8,851 nucleotides of DNA from Phycisphaerales bacterium UBA7708 (GTDB lineage: Bacteria > Planctomycetota > Phycisphaerae > Sedimentisphaerales > Anaerohalosphaeraceae), in the NCBI GenBank assembly GCA_002482415.1, contig DLFY01000325.1, positions 5,745-14,595 on the forward strand, in the 5' to 3' direction. Numbering within the stretch: the stretch's first letter is position 1; each line of letters opens with the position of its first letter. The translations under genes were made by a program, and so were the position numbers. The notes beneath the pieces are model-generated. The model had not been told where the DNA came from, made no database searches, and worked only from the letters and a program-made list of their open reading frames with translations. Shown in pieces: positions 1 to 7,800 of this stretch.

Positions 1-663
1 CTCGTCGATGGAATGGGTGACGAGCAGGATGGAAGCGCCGCTGTCGCGCCAGATCTGCAAGAGAAAGTCCTGCATGCGGGCGCGGGTCTGCACGTCGAGC
101 GCGGCGAAGGGCTCGTCCATCATCAGCACCTTGGGCCGCATGGCGAGTGCCCGCGCGCAGGCGGCGCGCTGGCGCATGCCGCCGGAAAGCTGGTGCGGAT
201 ATTCCTGCACACGCCGGGCCGGGTCGGCAATTCCCACCTTGGTCAGCATATCAACCGCCATATCCCATGCCGCCTTGCCCTTGATGCCCTGATGCAGACT
301 AATGACCTCGACAATCTGGTTGCCGATGGTAAACACCGGATTCAAACTGGTCATCGGCTCCTGAAAAATCATCGCAATATCATTGCCGCGTATCGCACGC
401 ATCCGGCCCTCGCTCATTTCGAGCAAATTCTGACCTTTAAAGATGATTTTCCCGCCAATAATCTTTCCCGGCGGGTCGGGAATCAGCCGCAGAATCGACA
501 GCGACGTCACGCTTTTTCCGCAGCCGCTTTCCCCCACCAGCGCCGTCATGTGCCCGGCCGGAATATCAAAACTGACATCCTGAACCGCTTTGGCGATGCC
601 CTGCTGCGTAAAAAAATGCGTCGAAAGATTCTGCACCGACAGCAATATCTCGTGTTCACTCAT
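1..663 (-). CDS. Oligopeptide/dipeptide-type ABC transporter ATP-binding protein, 3' end outside window, mosaic
   Basis: Cytoplasmic ATPase expected to power the importer formed by the two permeases just upstream in the operon. The visible 221 residues contain Walker A GESGCGKS (about 44-51), the Q-loop IFQEPMTSLNP (99-109), the signature LSGGMRQR (159-166), Walker B VLMMDEP (179-185), D-loop ALD (188-190) and the switch His in VTHS (215-218). The N-terminal half, with TSLNPVFTIGNQI, is typical of OppD/DppD. The part after the signature is not: MDEPFAALDVQTRARMQ and VTHSIDE are typical of nitrate/taurine/sulfonate ATPases, where OppD would have ADEPTTALDVT and THDLGVV. The C-terminal peptide-transporter extension would lie beyond the edge. 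The ATG at 663 follows the permease stop by 4 nt and has an AAGGAT-type ribosome site inside the permease end. The composition change near 180 is described in the findings. ABC ATPase identity is certain; what the full protein looks like is not. Confidence 0.9.
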   Translation of the reverse strand, partial: MSEHEILLSVQNLSTHFFTQQGIAKAVQDVSFDIPAGHMTALVGESGCGKSVTSLSILRLIPDPPGKIIGGKIIFKGQNLLEMSEGRMRAIRGNDIAMIFQEPMTSLNPVFTIGNQIVEVISLHQGIKGKAAWDMAVDMLTKVGIADPARRVQEYPHQLSGGMRQRAACARALAMRPKVLMMDEPFAALDVQTRARMQDFLLQIWRDSGASILLVTHSIDE

Positions 664-667
664 CGGA

Positions 668-1651
668 CTAATCCATCCTTAATTTCGGGTCCAGACAATC
701 CCGCAGGGCGTCGCTGAAAATATTCAGCGCCAGCGAGATAATAAAAATCGCAACCGTTGCCGCGGCCATTTCCCACCAGACATCGCGCGCCAGTTCCGTA
801 CGCGCCGCATCGATCATCGCCCCCCAACTGGGCTTATCCGTCTCGCCCAGCCCCAGAAAGCTCAGAATCACCTCGGCATGAATGAAGCTCACAAACCGCA
901 GCGAAAAGTTAATCAGAATAATATGAAACACATTCGGCAGCAGGTGGAAAAACAGGATACGGAAATCCGAACACCCCATCGCCCTGGCCGCCAGCACATA
1001 TTCACTTTCCTTGCGCTTGATAATTTCGCCGCGAATCAGCCGGCACAATCCCACCCAACTGGTCAGGCCAATCGCCAGGTACACCGACACCGACCCCCGC
1101 AGTTCCCAGGGTCCGATATGCGCCCCCCGCAGCACCACCGCAAACGCCATCAGCAGCAGGATATACGGGATTGTCCCCAGCGTCGTATAAAACCACACAA
1201 TCGCATCATCCACCCAGCCCCGGTAATATCCCGCCAGGGCCCCCAGCGGCACACCGATTAAAATACTGATAATCGACGCACAGAAGGCCACCATCATTGC
1301 TGTCTTAGCCCCGTAGAGCGTCTTTCGAAACGTCGATTGCCCCATGAAATCCGTGCCCAGCAGGCACCAGCCTTTCTGGCTTTCGGTCTTCATTTCGGGG
1401 ACAAATTCATACTGCGCCGCAGGCTTCTGATAACTGGGCCCGACGTGCTCGTTCCATTGAACAATCGGAATCTTCCAGTCAAGGTGCGTCACCAGGATAT
1501 CGCCTATCCAGATAAAGGCCGCAAGACCCGCATACATAGCCACAATCCAGAAGCATAGCATCGCCAGCTTGCGTTTGCGCAGACGACGAATCGCATCCGA
1601 CCAGTACCCCCTCGGCTGCATCAACTCGTTTTGTGTCGTTATTTCTGTCAT
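668..1651 (-). CDS. OppC/DppC-type ABC transporter permease
   Basis: Inner-membrane permease subunit (327 aa) of a peptide/nickel-class ABC importer, pairing with the OppB-type protein encoded just upstream. An OppC-type N-terminal cytoplasmic segment rich in Arg/Lys (about 20-28) precedes the first membrane segment (29-50). A periplasmic loop follows, ending in GTDFMGQS (99-106), the OppC/DppC family hallmark at the start of the transport domain. Further hydrophobic segments lie near 116-140, 150-175, 188-205, 236-255 and 293-313. The EAA-type coupling loop that docks on the ATPase is at about 215-246 (ESEYVLAARAMG then LLPN). The C-terminus DPKLRMD matches the usual DPRLR ending. Length is normal or slightly long. 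The ATG at 1651 has only a weak purine-rich stretch upstream, and the gene is separated from oppB by 74 nt, the largest gap in the operon. The substrate cannot be told from the permease alone. Confidence 0.93.
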   Translation of the reverse strand: MTEITTQNELMQPRGYWSDAIRRLRKRKLAMLCFWIVAMYAGLAAFIWIGDILVTHLDWKIPIVQWNEHVGPSYQKPAAQYEFVPEMKTESQKGWCLLGTDFMGQSTFRKTLYGAKTAMMVAFCASIISILIGVPLGALAGYYRGWVDDAIVWFYTTLGTIPYILLLMAFAVVLRGAHIGPWELRGSVSVYLAIGLTSWVGLCRLIRGEIIKRKESEYVLAARAMGCSDFRILFFHLLPNVFHIILINFSLRFVSFIHAEVILSFLGLGETDKPSWGAMIDAARTELARDVWWEMAAATVAIFIISLALNIFSDALRDCLDPKLRMD

Positions 1652-1697
1652 CTTCTATTCAACCTGTTATCTGTCTTGGCCCGAAGGGCTTCGTCAC

Positions 1698-1725
1698 TTT
1701 TTCCTTTTTACTTTTGCCTTTTACC
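1698..1725 (-). repeat. Four imperfect 7-nt purine-rich tandem units between the two permease genes
   Basis: Read on the coding (minus) strand directly after the OppB stop codon, the units are GGTAAAA, GGCAAAA, GTAAAAA and GGAAAAA, followed by GTGACG. A little further on (1689-1679) is a small possible hairpin, GCCC-TTC-GGGC. This occupies most of the only sizeable gap inside the operon. It could be a dispersed short repeat, an mRNA stability or spacing element, or simply a low-complexity filler; no function can be read from it. The units and positions are seen directly. Confidence 0.6.
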
Positions 1726-2664
1726 TTATTTCAGGCTGATGCGCGGATCCACAAACGCATAACAAATGTCCGCAAGCAGGGTAAATATCACAATCAGCAG
1801 CGAAAAAATAAATGTCATTGCGTTAATCACAAAGAAATCGCGCGCCCCGATCGCCTCAATCATCAGGTAGCCCAGCCCGGGAATCCCGAAAAACCGTTCC
1901 AGCAGGAATGACCCGAGAATCAGGTGCGGTATCGTCAGCACCACGTTGGTAATAATCGGAATCATCGCATTCTTGAGCACATGCTTGAACAGTACCCGGG
2001 TCGTCGAAAGCCCCTTGGCAAAGGCGGTGCGGACATAATCATTGCGCATCTCGTCAAGCATAATCGTCCGATAAAACCGCAGCTCTCCTCCCAGCGAGGC
2101 CAGAATGCCGATCAGGATTGGCAGCCCGACGCTTTTGATCATCGGCTCTTCCGGCAGATAAATAATCGGAAACCAGTCCAGCTTGTAGGCAAAGAAATAC
2201 TGCCCGAAAATAATAAAACTCAAGTAGGGAATACTCATCCCCGCCACGCAGATCACCACCGCGCTGACATCCCATATCGTACCCCGGACATAGGCGATAA
2301 TCAGCGCCAGGCTGACGGCGGAAATGATGACTCCAATAAACATCGGCACCGTCAGCATCAGCGACGGCACGATTCCGCGAAGGATTTTGGAGCTGATGCG
2401 CTCCCGGTCCATCGCCCGCCCGAAATCAAAAAACAAAGCCTTTTTAAAATGATTGACAAACTGGCTGTCCCAGGACCAGAACAGCGGCTTATCCAGCCCG
2501 TATTCATGCCGGATTTCGGCGATTGTTTCCGCGTCGGCGTTTTTGCCGGCAATCTGCTGGGAAATATCGCCCCCGATCAGCGTAAACAGTGTAAAGGTGA
2601 CCAGTAATACACCCAGCACAATCGGAAACATATAAAGCAGTCTGCGTATAATAAAGGCGGTCAT
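1726..2664 (-). CDS. OppB/DppB-type ABC transporter permease
   Basis: Inner-membrane permease subunit (312 aa, the usual family length) of a peptide/nickel-class importer. It begins with the family-typical short cytoplasmic start and first membrane helix (FIIRRLLYMFPIVLGVLLV, about 4-22). A periplasmic segment with YGLDKP (55-60) follows, as in most OppB proteins. Transport-domain helices lie near 97-125, 130-160, 178-194, 236-256 and 277-303. The EAA-type ATPase-docking loop is at 205-240 (EMRNDYVRTAFAKGLS then HVLKNAMIP). ERFFGIPGLG (256-265) and the C-terminal FVDPRI (304-309) are further hallmarks. The start codon overlaps the stop of the preceding binding-protein gene (ATGA at 2664-2661), implying translational coupling, and it carries the strongest Shine-Dalgarno sequence in the operon. 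It would form the heterodimeric channel with the OppC-type protein. Confidence 0.95.
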   Translation of the reverse strand: MTAFIIRRLLYMFPIVLGVLLVTFTLFTLIGGDISQQIAGKNADAETIAEIRHEYGLDKPLFWSWDSQFVNHFKKALFFDFGRAMDRERISSKILRGIVPSLMLTVPMFIGVIISAVSLALIIAYVRGTIWDVSAVVICVAGMSIPYLSFIIFGQYFFAYKLDWFPIIYLPEEPMIKSVGLPILIGILASLGGELRFYRTIMLDEMRNDYVRTAFAKGLSTTRVLFKHVLKNAMIPIITNVVLTIPHLILGSFLLERFFGIPGLGYLMIEAIGARDFFVINAMTFIFSLLIVIFTLLADICYAFVDPRISLK

Positions 2665-4478
2665 TTACCCTCCTTTTTTGAGGAATGAATCCTGTTAAAA
2701 AATTGTTCTCTCTGCTCGACGTCCACCCGGTGGTACTTCAGCACCCCATACCCGAAGACAAACGGCTTGTAATTTTTATACCAGTCATGGCCCAGGTAAA
2801 AAGTGATACGGTGCGTCATAAACGCCGCCGGGTAGTCATCCAGAATCATGTGCTCCAGCTTGCGGTACCATGCAAGCCTATCCGGGGAATCCTGCATCAC
2901 GGCCACCTGTTCATACAGGGCGTCGAATTCGGGATTGGAATAAAAGAATTTATTGCTGCCCGGGGCGAAATACTTGCTTGCAAACATCTCCAGAAAATCC
3001 ATGGCATCCGGACAGCTCGCCGAAACACCGCTGATAAACATCTGGCATTGGCCCTTGTTCTGTCTTTCCATATAGGTCGGAAAATCCATATAATCCACCT
3101 GAATCTGAATCCCGGCCTGCTCCAGCATGCGCTGCAGAAGCTGCCCCATCTGCTTGGGCAGCGTATCCGTCCCCGGCATCGCCAGGGTCAATTTTGGAAT
3201 CGGCTTGCCATAAATCGCCTCCGCCTCCTTCAGCAGAGCACGGGCCTCGTTCAAATCAAACCTGGAATAGCCGTAATCAGCCATATTCGGATCGTAGGAA
3301 TTCAGCCCCGGCGAAACCAGCCCATGAGCCACCTGCACCCTGCCGTTAAAGAGAATGTCAATATACTTCTGCCGGTCAATCGCCCGACTGATTGCCTTGC
3401 GAAGCGGAAGATTCGGCCCCAGAACCGGGTCTTTCATATTAAATCCCACCCAGAATGTGGAAGGATCATTGAATATGGTCAGTTTGATTTGCTGGTCCTG
3501 CATAAACGACATTAGTCGCTTCTTGTCGGGCATCATTACTTTATCAAAATTATCCTTGGGGATATACATCACATCCAGCTTGCCCCGCATAAACAGCAGC
3601 CAGTTGGGCTGGTCTTCTTCGATAATCCGGAAAATTATCCGGTCGGCAAACGGCACCGGCTTGCCCGCATCGGCCAGCAGGCCGTTGACCTGGTCTTCAG
3701 GCTCGCCTTCCGACGGATACAATTCCCCGCGCCAGTTCAGATTTTTTTCAAGCTCAATATACGAACTGCGCTGCCAGGTCTTCAGCCGGTAAGGCCCCGT
3801 GCCGACCGGGTGCGACACAATATCGACACCATAATGCTGCACGGCTTCAAACGGCACCGGCGACGTACAATAATCGTTCAGCGCCAGTTCCAGAATCTGC
3901 GGCCAGGGCCGGGTCAGCTTGATTTGCAGCGTATAATCGTCCAGAGCCTGCAATCCCTCCACCGGTTTGGAATAATCCACATCCCATTCTTTCTTGAATC
4001 CCTTGGAATACTCCCGAAAATCATTGAGTCCCACAATGCGGTCGTCAAAAACACTCCAGTTCTGGCTGGCATATTTGGCATTGGCCAGGCGTTTGAACGC
4101 ATACACAAAATCCGACGCCTTGAGCTCTCTGCCCTTGCCGTCCGGAAAACAGGGATCATCCTGAAAACGAATCCCCTGCTTGATGCGAATGGTATAGGTC
4201 ATCCCGTCGTCACTGATAGCCGGCATCGACTCGGCCAGCAGGGGAATCAGTTGATAGGGACGCTTCAGATAATGATACACATAAAGCTGCTCGCACATCT
4301 GGGAAACCACCAGCGCCGAATAGATATCGCGGGTATTGGTCGGGTCCAGCGTCTGCACCTTGCTGATCATCGGACGGCAAATCACCATCTCGCCGTCCGC
4401 AGCCGTCTTCTTCTTCTCGCAGCCCCATACCGCCGCCAGAATACAACAGATAATCAAATAGGCTTTTGTCTGTCTCAT
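2661..4478 (-). CDS. Family 5 (peptide/nickel-type) extracellular solute-binding lipoprotein, copy 2
   Basis: Predicted ligand receptor (605 aa from the chosen start) that delivers substrate to the permeases encoded next. The start at 4478 gives a compact lipoprotein signal MRQTKAYLIICCILAAVWGC with lipidated Cys20; Trp at the -2 position of the lipobox is unusual. An in-frame ATG at 4523 would add 15 charged residues and overlap the previous gene by 44 nt, so I prefer 4478, one nucleotide after that gene's TGA. Family 5 hallmarks are TLDPTN (43-48), the HPVGTGPYR motif (223-231) and a following W of the lobe region, with a C-terminal lobe to the end. Length is somewhat above the usual 500-550 aa, partly from an insert around 255-280 containing GLLADAGKPVPF. 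It is clearly paralogous to its upstream neighbour: 29 of 46 residues match in the segment from GLLxDAGKP to PKDNF. The ligand is unknown; peptides are the default expectation. Confidence 0.93.
   Translation of the reverse strand: MRQTKAYLIICCILAAVWGCEKKKTAADGEMVICRPMISKVQTLDPTNTRDIYSALVVSQMCEQLYVYHYLKRPYQLIPLLAESMPAISDDGMTYTIRIKQGIRFQDDPCFPDGKGRELKASDFVYAFKRLANAKYASQNWSVFDDRIVGLNDFREYSKGFKKEWDVDYSKPVEGLQALDDYTLQIKLTRPWPQILELALNDYCTSPVPFEAVQHYGVDIVSHPVGTGPYRLKTWQRSSYIELEKNLNWRGELYPSEGEPEDQVNGLLADAGKPVPFADRIIFRIIEEDQPNWLLFMRGKLDVMYIPKDNFDKVMMPDKKRLMSFMQDQQIKLTIFNDPSTFWVGFNMKDPVLGPNLPLRKAISRAIDRQKYIDILFNGRVQVAHGLVSPGLNSYDPNMADYGYSRFDLNEARALLKEAEAIYGKPIPKLTLAMPGTDTLPKQMGQLLQRMLEQAGIQIQVDYMDFPTYMERQNKGQCQMFISGVSASCPDAMDFLEMFASKYFAPGSNKFFYSNPEFDALYEQVAVMQDSPDRLAWYRKLEHMILDDYPAAFMTHRITFYLGHDWYKNYKPFVFGYGVLKYHRVDVEQREQFFNRIHSSKKEGK
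2669..2674 (-). promoter_or_regulatory. Strong Shine-Dalgarno sequence for the OppB-type permease
   Basis: AGGAGG on the minus strand lies 4 nt before the ATG at 2664 and inside the last codons of the upstream binding-protein gene. It fixes the start of the permease. It suggests independent ribosome loading in addition to coupling through the ATGA overlap. Confidence 0.8.
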
Positions 4479-4479
4479 C

Positions 4480-6339
4480 TCACCGATATTTCTTTTTATA
4501 CGCTTCGCGTTTGGCCGGGTCAATCCGGTAATATTTGGTCATACCCCACCCGGACATCTCATTTTTATAGGAGTTGGGCTTGACGTTGCTGATCCAGTCA
4601 TGACACATAATAAAGCTGGCCCGATGCAGGGTAAATGCACAAGGCAGGTCTTCGTTGATAATTCGCTGAGCCTCCTGATACAACGCCGTCCGCTCCGGGC
4701 AGTCCGGCATCACGGCGATTTTCTCAAAAATCGCATCATAGGTCGGATTGGAATAATGGAACTCGTTGGGATAAGGAATATTCTTGCTGTAAAATAACTG
4801 CAGAAAACTTTCAACATCCGGGTAGTCGGCCGACCAGCCGGTGATTAACAACTGCAAATCCCCCTTGCGCATCTTTTCCAGAAATGTCGGCCAGTCATAC
4901 AATTCAATTTCCACATCCAGTCCGATGGACTCGATGCACCGCTGCATATACTGGCACATCTGGCGCTGGGTCGAATCCGTACCGCCGATGGCAACACGCA
5001 GCCGGGGAATTTTCCCGCCGGCAATTGTTTTGGCTTCCTCGACAAAACGATTCGCCGCCGCCATATCATAACGGGAATTGGAAATGGCGATGATATTCGG
5101 GTCATAGCCCGGCATCACCGGCGGAATAAAACCAAAGGCCTCATTCGCCCTGCCGTCAAAAAATATCTTGATATATTTTTTCCGGTCAATACAGAAGCTG
5201 ATCGCCTGACGCAGCGGTTTATTGTCTTTCAGTACGGGATCCTGCATATTGAATGCCACCCAGAACGTTCCGGGCTCATCAAATTCCATCATGCGAATCT
5301 GACGCGAGGTAAATTCCTCGCTCAAATTCACTCCCGAGGTAAAGACCTGCCCGAAATTATCCTTGGGAACCCCTGCCATATCCAGATAGCCCTTCAGAAA
5401 CAGCCGCCATCGGGGCTGGTCTTCCACCACAATCCGCCAGATCACCTTGTCCACAAAAGGCAGCGGCTTGCCTGCATCCTCCAGCAGTCCGGCCTCCTTG
5501 TCGCCAGGCCCGCCTTCGGTCGGATACCGGTCATAATAGCGCGGATGCCGTGAGGCCTCCACATACGCCCCCGCCAGCCATCGATCCACCCTGAATGCCC
5601 CCGTCCCGACCGGGTGAAATCCAATCTCCTCGCCATAATATTCCACCGCCTCCCGAGCCACCGGGGCCGTGGCAATATAAGTCAGCCAGAACACAAGCTG
5701 CGGCCAGGGTTCGTTTAATTTGATTTGCAGCGTCGTATCGTCCAGTGCCTGCAGACCCTCAACGGAACGGTCGTAATCAACCTCGCCTTTTTTGCAGGTC
5801 TTGGTATATTCCCGAAAGGCATCCAGCCCGACAATTCGCCGGTCCAGAATCCACCAGCTCACCGAACGCGTCTTGATATCCGCAATCCGCTTGAACGCAT
5901 ACACCACATCTTCGGCCTTCAGCAGCCGGCCTTTGCCGCCCGGAAAACACGCATCATCGTGGAAATACACATCCTTGCGAATGGGAATTGTATAACAGGT
6001 GCCGTCCTCGGAAATCGTCGGCATGGCCGCCGCCAACTGGGGCACAATTTCGTAGGGACGCTTCAGATAGTGATAGTCATACAGCGTATCGAATACATCC
6101 GACGCCACGCAGGTGCCGGTCGTATCCCGGACATTCATCGGATCCAGGGTCTGCACAAACGCCCGAAGACGCTGCTGCAGAACGATGCCGTTGTTGTCCT
6201 GGGCCTTGTCGGTATTGTCTTTGCACCCCGAGACAGACAATACCCCCGCAGCACCCGCAAGAATGACCATCAAGGCAATCCATACCGGGTGGCCGCAGGT
6301 GTTCTTCTTGTCGTGGTGGTACAGCCAGGATACTCGCAT
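4480..6339 (-). CDS. Family 5 (peptide/nickel-type) extracellular solute-binding lipoprotein, copy 1
   Basis: Second predicted ligand receptor of the importer (619 aa), sharing the whole domain layout with the next gene. The N-terminus has a positively charged lead, a hydrophobic segment (about 19-37) and lipobox VSGC with lipidated Cys39. Family hallmarks are TLDPMN (64-69), HPVGTGAFR (242-250) and a matching insert with GLLEDAGKPLPF. Here the usual Gly-Pro-Tyr of the signature is Gly-Ala-Phe. The start at 6339 is the only ATG that keeps the whole signal; a stop codon lies three codons upstream, and the ribosome site is weak. It begins 18 nt after the HEAT-like gene and ends 1 nt before the next ATG, so it is inside the operon. 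The most likely role is capture of peptides or peptide-like ligands at the outer face of the inner membrane; the specificity may differ from copy 2. Confidence 0.93.
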   Translation of the reverse strand: MRVSWLYHHDKKNTCGHPVWIALMVILAGAAGVLSVSGCKDNTDKAQDNNGIVLQQRLRAFVQTLDPMNVRDTTGTCVASDVFDTLYDYHYLKRPYEIVPQLAAAMPTISEDGTCYTIPIRKDVYFHDDACFPGGKGRLLKAEDVVYAFKRIADIKTRSVSWWILDRRIVGLDAFREYTKTCKKGEVDYDRSVEGLQALDDTTLQIKLNEPWPQLVFWLTYIATAPVAREAVEYYGEEIGFHPVGTGAFRVDRWLAGAYVEASRHPRYYDRYPTEGGPGDKEAGLLEDAGKPLPFVDKVIWRIVVEDQPRWRLFLKGYLDMAGVPKDNFGQVFTSGVNLSEEFTSRQIRMMEFDEPGTFWVAFNMQDPVLKDNKPLRQAISFCIDRKKYIKIFFDGRANEAFGFIPPVMPGYDPNIIAISNSRYDMAAANRFVEEAKTIAGGKIPRLRVAIGGTDSTQRQMCQYMQRCIESIGLDVEIELYDWPTFLEKMRKGDLQLLITGWSADYPDVESFLQLFYSKNIPYPNEFHYSNPTYDAIFEKIAVMPDCPERTALYQEAQRIINEDLPCAFTLHRASFIMCHDWISNVKPNSYKNEMSGWGMTKYYRIDPAKREAYKKKYR

Positions 6340-6357
6340 TGATCTCGTTCAATCGTG

Positions 6358-7500
6358 TTACGGTTGTGCGGTTGCCTCGGATGGAGCCGCCGGAGGAGCG
6401 GGAAGAGGCCGCGGTGCGACAAGACTTTTGCCGCTGCTGTCTTTGCCATAATCAAAATTCATTCGGGTTGAAAACTCCCCGGCTTTGCCCGAGGTCCCAA
6501 ACAGGGCCTCATACACTTTATCAATCGGCTGAGCACGCTGCAGTTCATTACGGAATCGGTTGTTCGAACCGGGAAGCATTTTTTCCATGACACCCGCTTC
6601 GACCTCGCAAATCACAGTCACCAGTTGATCCCGCGATGCCGCAGGCAGATCTTTTCCAATCAGGTAACGCTGAACCACACAGGAATAAAGCTGCCCGAAA
6701 CGTCCAAGCAGTTCCTGGCGGGTCGCCGCCGATGCCGTCTCAAATACCAATCCGCCGATGCTTTTCAGGACTCCGGCATCCGCTGCTTCATCGGTCACAG
6801 TCCATTTCATATACGCATCTATCCGCTTGTCCGCAATCGCCAGCAAAAGACTGTTGCCGGACGCATTCTTGATGCCCGCGGCAAATTCCGCAATAAATGG
6901 AAGCACAATCCCATCATCATATTGTTTAATATATTCGCCCAGCGAGGTGACAATCTGCAGGGTCAGCTTCTCATCCCGGGTAATGTCGGACATCAACTGG
7001 CTGACAACCCGCGGACTGGTAACCGCCCGCACCGCCCAATAACGGACCATCCTGTCGTCATGATTCAGACGCGTCATCGCCAGATCCGCCAGTTCCATAC
7101 GACCCAGCTCGGCAATCAGAATCATGAAATTCCGTTCGATCCGCAGCTTTTTGGCATCATTATTTTCCCACCCGGCCACCGTCTCCAGCGCCGACTTCAA
7201 ATGAGCATCCGCAATCTTGACGTATGTCGAAGCATAAAGGCTCAGGTCTTTATCCCCCTTCTGTTTGACCAGGTCTGATCGCAGCTTCACGATTTCCCCG
7301 GTATCTTCAACCAGCATCATGGAATCAAGACTTTTTCGCCAGAATTCATCGATGATTTGTTCTGCTGCCTTATCCGGCCCAGTGTTGGACTGGATAAATT
7401 GTGTGCGGACTTGTTCAACACTGCTCGTATCAACCGCCAACGCAGTAAAATTGACAGTCAGAATTATCATACAGGACAAACATGATATACTTTTAATCAT
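6358..7500 (-). CDS. Secreted HEAT-like helical protein of unknown function, first gene of the operon
   Basis: I do not recognise a named family. The 380-residue product starts with a standard signal peptide (about 1-22, cleavage after ALA), so it should be exported. The mature part is almost wholly helical in character. The stretch about 123-200 (for example ELGRMELADLAMTRLNHDDRM followed by VRYWAVRAV) resembles HEAT-type repeat helices in which a short loop with paired acidic residues precedes VRxxAVxAV. The end (about 361-380) is Pro/Ala-rich and probably disordered. There is no lipobox, no later membrane segment and no obvious catalytic motif. The start at 7500 has an AAAGGG ribosome site 6 nt upstream. 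It lies 18 nt before the first binding-protein gene and downstream of the best promoter, so it is likely co-transcribed with the importer. A scaffold or protein-contact role in the periplasm is a guess from the fold only. Confidence 0.85.
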   Translation of the reverse strand: MIKSISCLSCMIILTVNFTALAVDTSSVEQVRTQFIQSNTGPDKAAEQIIDEFWRKSLDSMMLVEDTGEIVKLRSDLVKQKGDKDLSLYASTYVKIADAHLKSALETVAGWENNDAKKLRIERNFMILIAELGRMELADLAMTRLNHDDRMVRYWAVRAVTSPRVVSQLMSDITRDEKLTLQIVTSLGEYIKQYDDGIVLPFIAEFAAGIKNASGNSLLLAIADKRIDAYMKWTVTDEAADAGVLKSIGGLVFETASAATRQELLGRFGQLYSCVVQRYLIGKDLPAASRDQLVTVICEVEAGVMEKMLPGSNNRFRNELQRAQPIDKVYEALFGTSGKAGEFSTRMNFDYGKDSSGKSLVAPRPLPAPPAAPSEATAQP

Positions 7501-7578
7501 AATACACCCTTTATCATTCGACTATGGCAATTCTAAATAAAACCGCCGGAGTTGCAGAAGTTTTTTATAGACCTCGAC

Positions 7579-7598
7579 TGACCCTGAATTTGCGGTCA
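7579..7598. promoter_or_regulatory. Short inverted repeat in the leader of the importer operon
   Basis: TGACC (7579-7583) and GGTCA (7594-7598) form a perfect 5-bp inverted repeat with a 10-nt spacer. It lies downstream of the promoter candidate, so it would be in the 5' leader of the transcript. It could be a regulator half-site pair or a weak RNA hairpin. A match of this length can arise by chance. Confidence 0.3.
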
Positions 7599-7621
7599 AA
7601 ATGCCAAAAAAACTTTGCGTC

Positions 7622-7650
7622 AAGATACTCCGCGCAGCCGGACCTGTCAA
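7622..7650 (-). promoter_or_regulatory. Sigma70-type promoter for the importer operon
   Basis: On the minus strand a perfect -35 box TTGACA (7650-7645) is followed by a 17-nt spacer and -10 box TATCTT (7627-7622, four of six consensus positions). Transcription would start near 7615 and give a leader of about 115 nt before the HEAT-like gene. This is the best promoter-like sequence seen upstream of the operon. It has not been tested. Confidence 0.5.
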
Positions 7651-7800
7651 GGCAAATCACGACAAGACAACAGGATAAATAAAGCCCGGTCTGATAATAT
7701 ACCCTCTGATTGACTGGTAATATGGGATTGATTCTTTCACAGAATTAACAGCTTTTCTATGTTATTTGCCGGCGATATTTGGACGATTAAGATTTCGTGT

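Noticed and set aside
13..717. Long plus-strand open frame (234 codons) opposite the ATPase gene
   Set aside because: It is the antisense shadow of a gene with unmistakable ABC ATPase motifs; its translation is rich in His/Arg/Gln and has no family resemblance.
4479..4523. Longer version of the second binding protein starting at ATG 4523
   Set aside because: It would place 15 charged residues before a lipoprotein signal and overlap the previous gene by 44 nt; the ATG at 4478 gives a normal signal and tight coupling.
2685..4583. Plus-strand open frames of 276, 145 and 257 codons opposite the second binding-protein gene
   Set aside because: They are shadows of a well-supported coding frame, overlap each other and show the composition expected of antisense translation.
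5725..7278. Plus-strand open frames of 205 and 217 codons opposite the first binding-protein and HEAT-like genes
   Set aside because: Antisense shadows without ribosome sites or recognisable domains; the minus-strand frames carry signal peptides and family motifs.
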